A DNA stretch of 64,000 nucleotides from Periplaneta americana (lineage: Eukaryota; Arthropoda; Insecta; Blattodea; Blattidae): assembly GCF_040183065.1 (NCBI RefSeq), contig NC_091122.1, positions 159,365,455 through 159,429,454 of the forward strand, given 5' to 3'. The notes under the pieces are model-generated. The model was given only the letters and a program-made list of their open reading frames with translations, was not told the origin of the DNA and did no database searches. How positions within the stretch are numbered: position 1 is the first letter of the stretch; every line of letters begins with the position of its first letter. The position numbers were made by a program, and so were the translations under genes. Shown one piece after another: positions 34,193 through 42,659 of the stretch.

Positions 34193-37100
34193 CCGTGGCG
34201 CTATACAACCCTTTAAGGGCCCAAGACCGACTAGCCGGCTGCTGGCCTCACATCCACATGCCGAAGCAAAAGTGAAAGATCATCCAACCAGAATGGAGGT
34301 ATCGTGTGGTTAGTACAATAATTCCCCAGCCGTTATAGCTAGCTTTCGTAACCGAATTTCGCTACTACCTTCTCACCTAGGAAAGTAAATTACAGTATTT
34401 CTAAAGGGAAGGACAAGATGGCTGATCTCGTCAGCCGCACTAAGGGCACCGTCCTAGAGAAGGTAACTCAGAGCAGAAAGTCCAAGTTGAGGGATCTGCA
34501 ATAGACTGACACTCGTAGGTAAAAATTGCATTGCTAACTGAGGACTCAAAAGAACGTTAACCGGCGAATCAAACAGAAAACGGAACTTTCTATGGAAACT
34601 AACTTTTTCTTATCGAAGAGTACTTCGACAAATCTTGAAACATCTTTTTCGTCTACCATAAATTCCATCACGACTTGGTTGCGGTTCGAACCCAGGCTGT
34701 GTACATGTAAAATCAGCGTACTAGCGCTTGAGCCACAAAAATTTGCCTGTTATACAGTAGTACTTCTCCGACACTTGCTATAACGGAAATTTAACATAGC
34801 AACTGAAACTGTATGTTGTCACTATTTCAGGATCTCACCAGGATATTTGCCCAGTTATTATGCCATTCTTTCACATATATGGAATGACAGTATTGTTGTT
34901 GGCTAAGATGTTACATGGTGTTAAAATGGTGACACTGCCCAGGTTCGAGCCAACATCTTTCTTCAATCTGCTTGATAAGCACGAGGTAAGTAATCTTTAC
35001 TGCAAAATGTTATTTTCAATAATGTAAATGCAAGACGAAGATTAGATTTAAGCGGCAACGCTTGAGTGGACAGGTGGAGAAGGTAAGAGTTTCATTCACC
35101 ATGTTGCATGTTCTAACTCTGCGATTTTCAGTCGGTGTGCGGAAAAGGATCTAAAAATGTGACGCTGGAGTGTGAAGTGGCAGGGAAGGTCGCAAAAGAA
35201 GAGAGGAAAAAACTAAGGAATGAAATAAATTTCCTTGAGATGTATACTTATTGGCTTTTAAGGAACCCGGAGGTTCATTGCCGCCCTCACATAAGCCCGC
35301 CATTGATCCCTATCCTGAGCAAGATTAATACAGTCTCTACCATCATATCCCACCTCCTCAAATCCATTTTAATATTATCTTCCCATCTACGTCTCGGCCT
35401 CCCCAAAGGTCTTTTCCCCTCTGGCCTCCCAACTAACACTCTATATGCATTTCTGGATTCGCCCATACGTGCTACATGCCCTGCCCATCTCAAGCGTCTG
35501 GATTTAATGTTCCTAATTATGTCAGGTGAAGAATACAATGCGTGCAGCTCTGCGTTGTGTAACTTTCTCCATTTTCCTGTAACTTCATCCCTCTTAGCCC
35601 CAAATATTTTCCTAAGCACCTTATTCTCAAACACCCTTAATCTCTGTTCCTCTCTCAAAGTGAGAGTCCAAGTTTCACAACCATACAGAACAACCGGTAA
35701 TATAACTGTTTTATAAATTCTAACTTTCAGATTTTTTGACAGCAGACTGGATGATAAAAGTTTCTCAACCGAATAATAACAGGCATTTCCCATATTTATT
35801 CTGTGTTTAATTTCCTCCCGAGTATCATTTATATTTGTTACTGTTGCTCCCAGATATTCGAACTTCTCCACCTCTTCAAAAGATAAATTTCCAATTTCTA
35901 TATTTCCATTTCGTACAATATTCTGGTCACGAGACATAATCATATACTTTGTCTTTTCGGGATTTAGAGAAGGACTAGTTGAGGTAATAAAATTAGTTTT
36001 GTTTCGTTGTATGTCTGATCATACGCATTCTCTCCTTTTTGGGACTTACAAAGTATCTGTGAGACAAAACTTCTTTCTACGACTGTATCTATTACTAGAA
36101 TTATTATTTTCCATATAATGACAATAAGAACACAGACAGTGAAAGCTTAATAAACAGAAAAATGGATGGCACGAAAATGACATCTACTTTACCAATATGC
36201 TGAATGCAATACAATAGAATACAATCTCATATGCAGGTTAAAAAATAGACCTAATCTACGGATATTGATGTTTACAGGTGAGGTTTATGAATATAGCACC
36301 ACCGCTAGTTTTGTTCCTGGCGACTCACCCTGGACTGCAGAAGAGACATATTCGGGCTTTAAAATACGTGTCGTGTGGTGCAGCACCATTGCCAAGAACA
36401 GACATTCATCGGTTTTTAGAAAGAGCACCGAGAGTTAGTTTCATGCAAGGTAAAAATATTTCACCTATGAAGTAGGCCTAACATTAAATATAGAAGCTGG
36501 TCTCTTCATCCAATAATTCGCTAGGAAGCTAATTCGAATCCCGCTTATGCTGATTACATTTATGGATTTTTCTGCGAGGTTTTACGCAGAATCCTTGGTC
36601 TCATCTCGCCAAAATACTCGTACCATTTCGCTATTACCAATTTCACCGAAGCCGATTATAGTTAACACCGGAGCTGATGAAATAACAAACGAAAAGCATG
36701 AAATAATTATATTTAATTATCATAAAACTCTTTGCCCGATACCCATTTCAGCGAGTGCTGAGACCACTGACGTAAACTTGCGTTATTTGAACGCCATGTG
36801 AAAAACATTTCCATGCTTTAATTTCAAAAAAATTAATTTGCGTTTATGTAGTGCATTTAGCCTACAATTTCTTTTGCTAATGACAGTGGATTTTAATACA
36901 TATCTTAATTTATTGTTCTAAGGCAGTGGTCGTCAGCACTCGCTGAAATGGGTAGAATACAAGAAGTGCAACAAAATATGCTCAGTCGTGCAGAAGAGAT
37001 AGGGACACAGCATACCCACCACCAGCCTCGGGTGCACGCTGGTGCTTAAAAGACGCTAGCCCGAGAGTGCAGTATACCGACGACCGCTTTCTAAGGGAAA

Positions 37101-40100
37101 GCTACAGTATCTCTTCTCTAAATCAACAAACAACAAATGTAATGCTTGTCCACTAACTGCTTTCTTTTCAATCATTTGTCTTAGGCAAAATATGTAATCA
37201 ATTATTGATCTCCCGGCTCTATCAAAACTTGCTTGTTCTTCTACCTCCCTTTGGTTACAGCCGTTCAAAAAAAAAAATGTTCAATTATTTTTTTTTCCAC
37301 AAAAACGCCTTAAAGTACTTGTCACAGTTACGCACCTATAGTTTTTGCATTCATTTTTTTTTTACTTCCTTTTCAGTCGATAAAAAAATTTCAGCACTGT
37401 TATATGTAAAACGTATTTTAAAATAGTCTAAAAGACATCATTTCTTGGCAGGATTCGGAATGACTGAAACGACTTCAGTAGGATTACGCTCTCGACCGTA
37501 CGACAAGAATTACGAGTCCGTCGGAGTGCCCATTCCCAACACAGAAGTGAAGATTTCGCATCCAGAATCAGGTGCTACATTAGCATGCGGCGAGATCGGG
37601 GAGCTCTGTATGAGGGGCCCTCAGGTGAGTGATGTCTGCAGCTGTAGGCCTAAGTACCGAATGCAATATTTTGAAATTAGTGTTTTATTATATTCACGAA
37701 TTTTGTGAGCTTATTATCGGATCAAGTAGCAACATTATATATCTTTCAATCTAATGTAACAGGTCATGAAAGGCTATTACAATCGTCCAGATGCCACGTC
37801 TGATACGATCGACAGCGAAGGCTGGCTACACACTGGAGACATAGGACACTACGACGACAAAAACCACTTCTACATCGTAGACAGGCTCAAAGAACTAATC
37901 AAAGTCAAAGGATTTCAGGTAATTCAATACAATAGGGTAATAGAGTAGAAAGTAATCCATATTTCTTTTCAGATATGAGTCCCTGAAGTAGGAATTTTTT
38001 CAGAAAAGTCTAGCAAAATTTTCTTCCTTTGTAGATGGTTTACTAAACGAAATCGTGAATTTTACATAGAAATACAGTATTCTGATTTCTCCCTTCTCTA
38101 CAGCCTTCTACAGGGACATCATTTTATTTTTACTAACATTTTAAATATTAACCTGGCTATACCTTTAGAGAACCGGGAACTCAGATTGCCACCCCCTTCC
38201 ACGACTGTAGTTCGATGATACTGCGTAAAACACAAACAAATCACTCTACTAAATATAGGAGGGAAGAAAAGTAGTTCATTCATTTACGTAAACTAGAAAA
38301 TATCGCGATTTTGAGTTCGATAATTTTCATTAGGTTTTTGGTTAATCTTAATACAGTACAGTATTAAGAATAAGTGTTTTTACTCACGAACTGAGTTAGC
38401 CATGCGAAAGTATTCATTATGCAGTGTATATTATACTGTCTACAGCACATTAGCGTACAATATCGAGAATGAAGTTAAGTTGAAAAATAATCATAATATG
38501 GATATTTAAACACATTTTTGAAAATGGTGGCCGTTCATTTCGATACAGGCTTCAGTTCCTTTGTGCACATTATCGCACTATAGACTATTGCATCTAATTC
38601 CAATTGTCAGTTTCGTCCTTTGTACTAGTAACTCATGTTGAAATAATTTTGTACCTACCCTATAAAAGAGTACCTTACGTACTGTAAATTCAATCTTCAC
38701 TTCTGTCCAACCCGCACAGATAAAATTACTCAGACATGCTATCTACTGTCCGTCCAAGTGGTTATTCCGCAGGATCGTAGAAAGGGGGGAAATCACATGA
38801 CAGTTAATTACTTAACGAGGCCCTTTTATTTAAGTTATTTTAAACAGCTGTATAATATTACGTAAACGTCCAATTCCTAACAGAAATTAATGTTTTCAGA
38901 AAAGAGCTAAGACAGCCCTGCTTTTACAGAGGGGCGAACAGAAGCAGGTGGAGGAAATAGGGATGCGACGTAAGAAAACGGACAGTACCTGTGCGAAAAT
39001 ATGATTCAATATTGAAAGCTCTTTCGTCACTGGAAAGCGCGAAGATATTTCTGGAACGTACTATACTCACTAACTCAGTGCTGTTTACTATATGCGGTCT
39101 TGTATCTGTGTGTAGAGGACAGTTGGAAGTTCATTAGTAGAAGGGTTGGAGTGAAGTACATTCAAAAACTCAGGTACAATAAAAATTGAAGTAAAAATAA
39201 AATGATGTCCCTGTACTGTATAACACACGCGCTAATAAGATACGTTCCGCTCTCTCAAACTGCCGAAAACCCTCACCGATTATTCTTACTTTTTAGGCGA
39301 ATAGTAATGAATACTATCTAACTTTGTATTAATTGTAGTGGTGTGCAGGAGTGAAATAATCTGGCCGAAGATGTCACAGATTTCAAACCTACCGAGATCG
39401 CTAACTTCGCATCGGGAAATGAGGCCGGAAGCCGCCGTTTTAAAGAGGGGCAAAAAATTTTGTTGGCTCTACAGACTGTATAGATGTGCTGTATATATAC
39501 TGACATCGCAAAATGCCGATGTTATATGCCGCTTTTGGGCGCACGAATAGCTACTGTCTTCCTCCGACGAGTTTAGCGCTGAGGCGTGAGGTATTCTTGC
39601 CATCGGTGCGGGGGGGGGGGGGTTGCAGGTAGATTCTTTTGTTGCTACAGCCAAGCGGAGCCGAGCGGAGTGGGAAGTATTAATCGTCCAAAAATATGCA
39701 GTCGTCAGCCTGTAGTAGTGTGTGAATATTTCATATACATATTGTTTACCTAGGCCTATATGGTTTTGTTATTAATATATTAAATATATAGTTGCAATTT
39801 TTGCTCAAACATCTCCCTGATGTTAGCTATGTTAATATTATATAAATTACTCCTATTAAATATTTCACCGTTACAAGTCATTTTTAAGGAAACATGCTGT
39901 GGAAAAGTTTTTGGTTTTATTCTATTGGAATTTTAGAATATGTGTGGTGGTATCGTGAAAAACAGATTCCTATAATGTCTTGCGAAAATCATTTGTTAGT
40001 GATATCTTAAAATACAAATCAAGTACTTTTACTTCTCAAGTGAGTTCAGCAGTAGAGTATATTTAAACTGATTACTTTACACATTTAATTCAATTGTACT

Positions 40101-41108
40101 AATTACTAAATTGTATAGTATATTATTCTTCTTTTCATTTATATTATTGTAGTTGTATTATGATTTTTCTTTTTATTTATTTTATTGTATTTGTATTTTT
40201 TGTGGTGTAATGGCCTTACCTTCACCAGAATAAATAAATAAATAAATAAATATATATATATAAAATTTTCTACAATACTTTCCTTCTCTGAACACGTAAG
40301 TACCAATGGTTGTATCTCTATCTCGCCAAAAATACGTTAGAAAACTAATAGGCATACTGCTCTCGTAAATTGAGCGAATGTTTTCAGTATGATTGTACTT
40401 CCTTCCAGACTGCCGCTGTCACTGTTCCCTCCCACTCCAGTACTGCGCTAGACTAGTCGGAACCGCATTCCTCTCAGCACTAAGCTCCTCAGAGGATGAC
40501 AGTCTTATATGAGTAATACGTACTGTCTTGCCCGCTCGACGAATGGCGGAACTGCGCCTCAGTCTCTCATCTTCCTGAAATATCCAGTTGGCGATCTACA
40601 TTGATTTGAAATCTGTAGTAGCTGCCGTTAATAAGATGGAGAGGGAGAAAATTTGCAGTTTTCCCCTCACGGGTTCTCTTTATTTACCGGACGGGCTGTA
40701 CGAGATAAATAAAAGCCGTAACCAGATAATGCTTTTGAAACAAAAAGAAATTGTACAGTAGTTCATACTAGAACTGGGTATGAATTACAATTCCTCCACA
40801 TTACCACGACACTGAAAACTGCATTGCTTTTATAGGTGGCGCCAGCGGAACTCGAACAGATCTTGAGAAGTCATCCACAAATAGAAGATGCAGCTGTTGT
40901 CGGCATTCCAGATGTCAAGAACGGCGAAGTTCCAAAAGCCTATGTTGTTCCAAAAGGATCTAAAATTTCTCAAGATGACGTCAAGAAATTTGTGGCAGAG
41001 AAGGTCTCAGAATACAAGCATTTGAAAGGAGGAGTGCAATTTATAGATAAGATCCCCAAAAGTCCTTCAGGGAAAATTTTGAGAAGGATTCTCAAAGAAC
41101 AGTTATGA
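23045..41108 (+). CDS. Gene B: 4-coumarate-CoA-ligase-like acyl-CoA synthetase, complete (8 coding exons, 566 aa)
   Basis: Exons: 23045-23239, 26464-26671, 31437-31805, 34831-34985, 36278-36449, 37452-37624, 37763-37918, 40836-41108. All junctions are GT-AG and the phases are compatible (0,1,1,0,1,0,0), giving 566 codons plus stop, a normal length for the family. Domains: Arg-rich N-terminus (about 1-28), large AMP-binding domain with P-loop [12 protein letters not shown] (218-229), FFHIYG (270-275), CGAAPL in exon 5, GFGMTE (367-372), HTGD (Asp450), VDR (Arg465), and C-terminal domain with PSGK (Lys556). Every catalytic residue I looked for is present. Known role of the family: two-step ATP-dependent activation of fatty or aryl acids to CoA esters. 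The basic leader and a C-terminus EQL rather than SKL suggest mitochondria rather than peroxisomes (inference). The first coding exon is preceded by a possible acceptor (TTTCAG to 23026, or TTAG to 23041), so an untranslated exon probably lies upstream. AATAAA at 41757-41762 is a candidate poly(A) signal. Confidence 0.93.
23690..24060 (+). pseudogene. hAT transposase 5' fragment (ZMYM1/TTF-finger-like)
   Basis: Across frames: [14 protein letters not shown] near 23895, [15 protein letters not shown] near 23950 and [17 protein letters not shown] near 23998. These are the TTF-type zinc-finger landmarks of ZMYM1-like hAT proteins. Broken; lies in gene B intron 1. Confidence 0.55.
24140..24470 (-). 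mobile_element. LINE C-terminal fragment, old
   Basis: Minus strand reads [14 protein letters not shown] and [15 protein letters not shown], the YGxExW block found after the reverse transcriptase of many insect LINEs. Boundaries approximate. Confidence 0.45.
24960..25939 (-). mobile_element. Non-autonomous Helitron-like element, copy 1
   Basis: On the minus strand it begins TCTATACTAATAATAAATCT after an A and ends with a GC hairpin (GTGCAGCGGAGCGCAC) followed by GGCTAG and T: the TC...hairpin...CTAG|T layout of Helitrons inserted between A and T. No Rep/helicase. The second copy at 45376-46690 is inverted relative to this one. Confidence 0.75.
26010..26275 (+). pseudogene. Tc1/mariner-type transposase C-terminal fragment
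   Basis: Frame-shifted pieces [14 protein letters not shown], then SPCDYDTFP-like residues near 26090, and [10 protein letters not shown] near 26190 resemble the DNA..H...YSPCDYD...W segment of Tc1/mariner DDE domains. Highly decayed. Confidence 0.4.
26464..26671 (+). CDS. Gene B coding exon 2: start of AMP-binding domain
   Basis: 208 bp, phase 0 to 1; acceptor TTATTTGCAG, donor G|GTAATT. Encodes [33 protein letters not shown] and [12 protein letters not shown], matching the standard TYxE, MPN and NPxYT landmarks of this family. Confidence 0.92.
27307..27347. repeat. (ATT)n at LINE 3' end
   Basis: Short ATT tract with one C interruption, followed by TTAC repeats that form the tail of the LINE next to it. 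Confidence 0.9.
27413..28507 (-). CDS. Reverse transcriptase open frame of the RTE-like LINE
   Basis: 364 aa, the longest open frame in the window. RT fingers/palm motifs [25 protein letters not shown] and YADEVNML are in order; the second active-site Asp of YADD is Glu. C-terminal part has a zinc-knuckle-free basic tail ([17 protein letters not shown]). It is part of a longer broken ORF, so not a host gene. Confidence 0.85.
   Translation of the reverse strand: MEKKLEYKGTVHQLFIDFKKAYNSVKREVLYDILVEFGIPKKLVRLIKMCLSDTYNRVRIGQFLSDAFPIHCGLKQGDALSPLLFNFALEYGIRKVQDNREGLELNGLHQLLVYADEVNMLGENRQTIRENTEILLEASKEIGLEVNPEKTKYMTMSRDQNIVRNGNIKIGNLSFEEVEQFKYLGAININDIGEEIKHRINMGNACYYSVDKLLSSSLLSKNLNVRIYKTVILPVLYGCETCILTLREEQRLRVFENKVLRKIFGAKRDDVTGEWRKLHNAELHALYPSPDIIRNIKSRRLRWAGHVARMGESRNAYRVLVGRPEGKRSLWRPRRRWEDNIKMDLREVDYDDREWINLVQDRDR
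29118..29543 (-). pseudogene. LINE ORF segment between endonuclease and RT
   Basis: 141-aa open piece ([20 protein letters not shown] just before it, then [20 protein letters not shown]), the linker region after the endonuclease SDHxLV motif. Continuous with the LINE at 27348-30520. Confidence 0.75.
30521..30582. repeat. (ATT)n microsatellite
   Basis: About 62 bp at the 5' edge of the LINE. Confidence 0.95.
30618..31245 (-). mobile_element. RTE-like LINE, 5'-truncated copy 2
   Basis: Same family as its neighbour, with 3' end to the left. Minus frame reads [20 protein letters not shown] and [17 protein letters not shown]. Truncated at the right end just before a GGAT microsatellite. Confidence 0.88.
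31254..31300. repeat. (GGAT)n microsatellite
   Basis: About 11 GGAT units, one with GGGT. Confidence 0.95.
31437..31805 (+). CDS. Gene B coding exon 3: P-loop exon
   Basis: 369 bp, phase 1 to 1; acceptor TTTTTTTCAG, donor G|GTAAGT. Carries the AMP/ATP phosphate-binding box [13 protein letters not shown] (from residue 218). The upstream intron is 4.8 kb because a LINE and a shorter relative sit in it. Confidence 0.94.
31917..33608 (+). mobile_element. hAT transposon relic in gene B intron 3
   Basis: Ends TAGTATTATGGGAT and (inverted) TAGTGCTATAGATCGAT; both termini are full of ATCGAT/TCGATTAA subterminal repeats. Coding trace at about 33170-33285: [20 protein letters not shown] then NALTCLK, the C-terminal dimerisation domain of hAT transposases. 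An eight-base TSD is not clear. A nested element lies at 32268-32794. Confidence 0.65.
32268..32794. mobile_element. TIR element (AGCGTATTCC family) nested in the hAT relic
   Basis: Inverted termini AGCGTATTCCAAATCTCACC and GGTGAGATTCGGAATACGCT (one mismatch), rich in ACCGGTG. 527 bp, no transposase. Interrupts the hAT relic, so it is younger. Confidence 0.75.
33619..33674. repeat. (ATA)n microsatellite
   Basis: Perfect trinucleotide tract. Confidence 0.95.
33787..34036 (-). mobile_element. tRNA-derived SINE, reverse copy
   Basis: Reverse-complement relative of 6653-6913: B-box GGTTCGATTCCCGG reads on the minus strand near 33975, and the AT-rich tail is on the left. Confidence 0.88.
34137..34192. 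repeat. (TAA)n tail of adjacent SINE
   Basis: TAA tract continuous with the tail of the reverse SINE to its right. Confidence 0.92.
34193..34382 (-). mobile_element. SINE (TAA-tailed family), reverse copy
   Basis: CCGTGGCGCTATACAACCCT to about 34382 matches the complement of 6151-6449, including GACCGACTAGCCGGCTGCTG. Confidence 0.85.
34831..34985 (+). CDS. Gene B coding exon 4: FFHIYG motif
   Basis: 155 bp, phase 1 to 0; acceptor CACTATTTCAG, donor GAG|GTAAGT. Encodes [13 protein letters not shown], containing the conserved histidine (His272) of the PxFHxxG signature, and [17 protein letters not shown]. Confidence 0.92.
35245..35966 (-). mobile_element. RTE-like LINE, 5'-truncated copy 3 (218-aa open frame)
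   Basis: Lies in gene B intron 4. Minus frame 35943-35287 is open and reads [40 protein letters not shown] and [20 protein letters not shown]. It is less decayed than the two copies upstream. Confidence 0.92.
36278..36449 (+). CDS. Gene B coding exon 5: APPL and CGAAPL motifs
   Basis: 172 bp, phase 0 to 1; acceptor TGTTTACAG, donor CAAG|GTAAAA. Encodes [14 protein letters not shown] and [13 protein letters not shown], standard acyl-pocket segments of 4CL-like enzymes. Confidence 0.92.
36512..36650 (+). mobile_element. Old SINE (GAGGTTTTACGC family)
   Basis: TTCGAATCCCGC B-box-like start, TCTGCGAGGTTTTACGCAGA and CTCATCTCGCCAAAATACTC match the body of 55866-56108 with many changes. Confidence 0.5.
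36924..37088. mobile_element. hAT-type MITE, 165 bp, with perfect 8-bp TSD
   Basis: Inverted ends CAGTGGTCGTCAG and CGACGACCGCT, flanked by TTCTAAGG at 36916-36923 and 37089-37096. Related copy at 48461-48642. In gene B intron 5. Confidence 0.88.
37452..37624 (+). CDS. Gene B coding exon 6: GFGMTE motif
   Basis: 173 bp, phase 1 to 0; acceptor TTTCTTGGCAG, donor CAG|GTGAGT. Encodes [24 protein letters not shown] and [12 protein letters not shown]. Same length and phase as gene A exon 3420-3592 but with half of the residues changed. Confidence 0.93.
37763..37918 (+). CDS. Gene B coding exon 7: hinge region
   Basis: 156 bp, phase 0 at both ends, after a short 138-bp intron that carries no insertion. 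Encodes [16 protein letters not shown] and [13 protein letters not shown]. 40 of 52 residues match gene A. Confidence 0.94.
38111..39213. mobile_element. TA-flanked TIR element, 1103 bp (copy 1)
   Basis: Inverted termini begin CAGGGACATCATTTTATTTT, with TA on both sides (38109-38110, 39214-39215). No transposase frame. The sister copy at 57085-58196 has the same orientation. In gene B intron 7. Confidence 0.9.
39345..40620. repeat. Possible foldback element with long imperfect inverted arms
   Basis: The stretch 39375-39600 (ACAGATTTCAAACC...CTACTGTCTTCCTCCGACGA) has a diverged reverse complement at 40470-40620. The interior holds a G12 run (39609-39621), AAAT repeats and a short TA run (40221-40262). 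No coding. Confidence 0.4.
40836..41108 (+). CDS. Gene B terminal exon: C-terminal AMP-binding domain
   Basis: 273 bp with TGA stop; acceptor GCTTTTATAG. Encodes [19 protein letters not shown] and [17 protein letters not shown] with the catalytic lysine (Lys556). The final tripeptide is EQL, which is not a canonical peroxisomal signal. Confidence 0.94.
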   Translation: MAPAELEQILRSHPQIEDAAVVGIPDVKNGEVPKAYVVPKGSKISQDDVKKFVAEKVSEYKHLKGGVQFIDKIPKSPSGKILRRILKEQL

Positions 41109-42659
41109 CTATGATTACCGACTCCGGTGTTACTGATCTTCAAACAAAAATAGTACTGTATTCTACAAACAGTACATATAAGTTTACTTGAGGTTACAAT
41201 ACATTCGTCATACAAGATTCTCTTCCAACTCACAGTTTGTCATTATATTTTGAGCTGTCTCAATAGACGCAGACCTAACGAATTAACCACTTCCTCTTTA
41301 ACTGCTTGTAGACGCTAAGTATGAGGGCGCATTGAACCACGTTTCCCATTAGATTAACTTACAATGGTGCAGGTGGAAGTGAAATGTTAGGTACTATTGA
41401 GCTAAATAACTGAACTCTTCGAGGCATTTAACAAAATGTTCTTAATGGAGACCTGCAAATCACCGAGTGTTCGTATTTCATAACGGTGGTTTACACCACG
41501 CAACTCCCTGGTTTTTGCGTCCACGAGAAGAAAAAATATTGTAAATCTTATAAATACGCCGTATAGGTCTTAAAGTATCGAAAATATTATGCAATAACAA
41601 TTATTATAAAAATGACGAAAATAAGCACTTTATGCAACATTAAACTATACTTAAGATACTTACCTATTCTTGGGAGAAACATTTTCAATTTTATCCAAAA
41701 TTTATAAACTCTTTTTTCTCTGATTACTTGACACATAATTTAGGATTTTCACGCAAAATAAATTCCTCAAATATTTTTGGGAGGGCAGGAGGGCAAGTTT
41801 TTAAAGCGAAAACTGAAATTTGTTTCAGTCCTTGGCACATAATTTTTATGTTAGAATAAAATTTCTTTCACTGTCTTACTCTTAAAAGAACACACAATAA
41901 GCTGCGAAAACAAGTTTTTCCTATCTTATCCCATTAAGGAAAAATGTAATTTTATTTTTTTTATTTCAAAATAAAAATAAAAACTTAAGATCCTGGAGTT
42001 TTAAATTAACTTTCTTAAGCAGTAGGACACTGTTTGTAGTTTGGCACTTAGCTACGTTAATCAGCTTCATTTTGGTGCAAGAATGGTGAAACTATTTCAA
42101 TTCTAAGTGCACTTTGTGTTAACATTAGTGTTGTAAAGTGCTGTAAAACTGAACATGGAGAAAAATTATCTACATCCTGACGGTATGACAAATTGTAACT
42201 AAACACACAGCTTCCTGACTGTATGAAAAATAATACAGTCAAACTCTACCGCCAAATTCAAATTATTACACGAAAAATATATAAAATTGACAGAATGTGA
42301 CGGATTGACAATGCAGAACTGCACTTCCGGTCTAAAGAAAAGGTGCTTCCGATTAATAAAAACTCAGGTAATTAATTAACAAAACATCATAGAAACAAAA
42401 CTGATATATTTTTTAAAACTAGAAAGTTCAAGTTTTCAGATAACAAAAAAATAAGAAAATTAAATTTTTTAAGGAAAATTTAATTAGGAGAAAAGGCTGT
42501 AGTGTGCGGAAAGTGTGTGGTAAAAATTTTCCGCACTGAATGTAGGAAATCGTAGTTACTGTTGCCAGGAAACCTATCATTCTGCACTTTCATAGAAAAA
42601 GTAATATTAACTACTGTACACCCACTTTTGCCCATCCCAGTACAATTACAATTCTTCAA
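41109..42659. other. Gene B 3' UTR and spacer
   Basis: AATAAA at 41757-41762 is a candidate poly(A) signal. No exon or repeat boundary recognised in the rest. Confidence 0.4.

Noticed and set aside
33825-34208. 127-aa minus frame beginning with a long Tyr run
   Set aside because: It is the translation of a TAA microsatellite and a reverse SINE.
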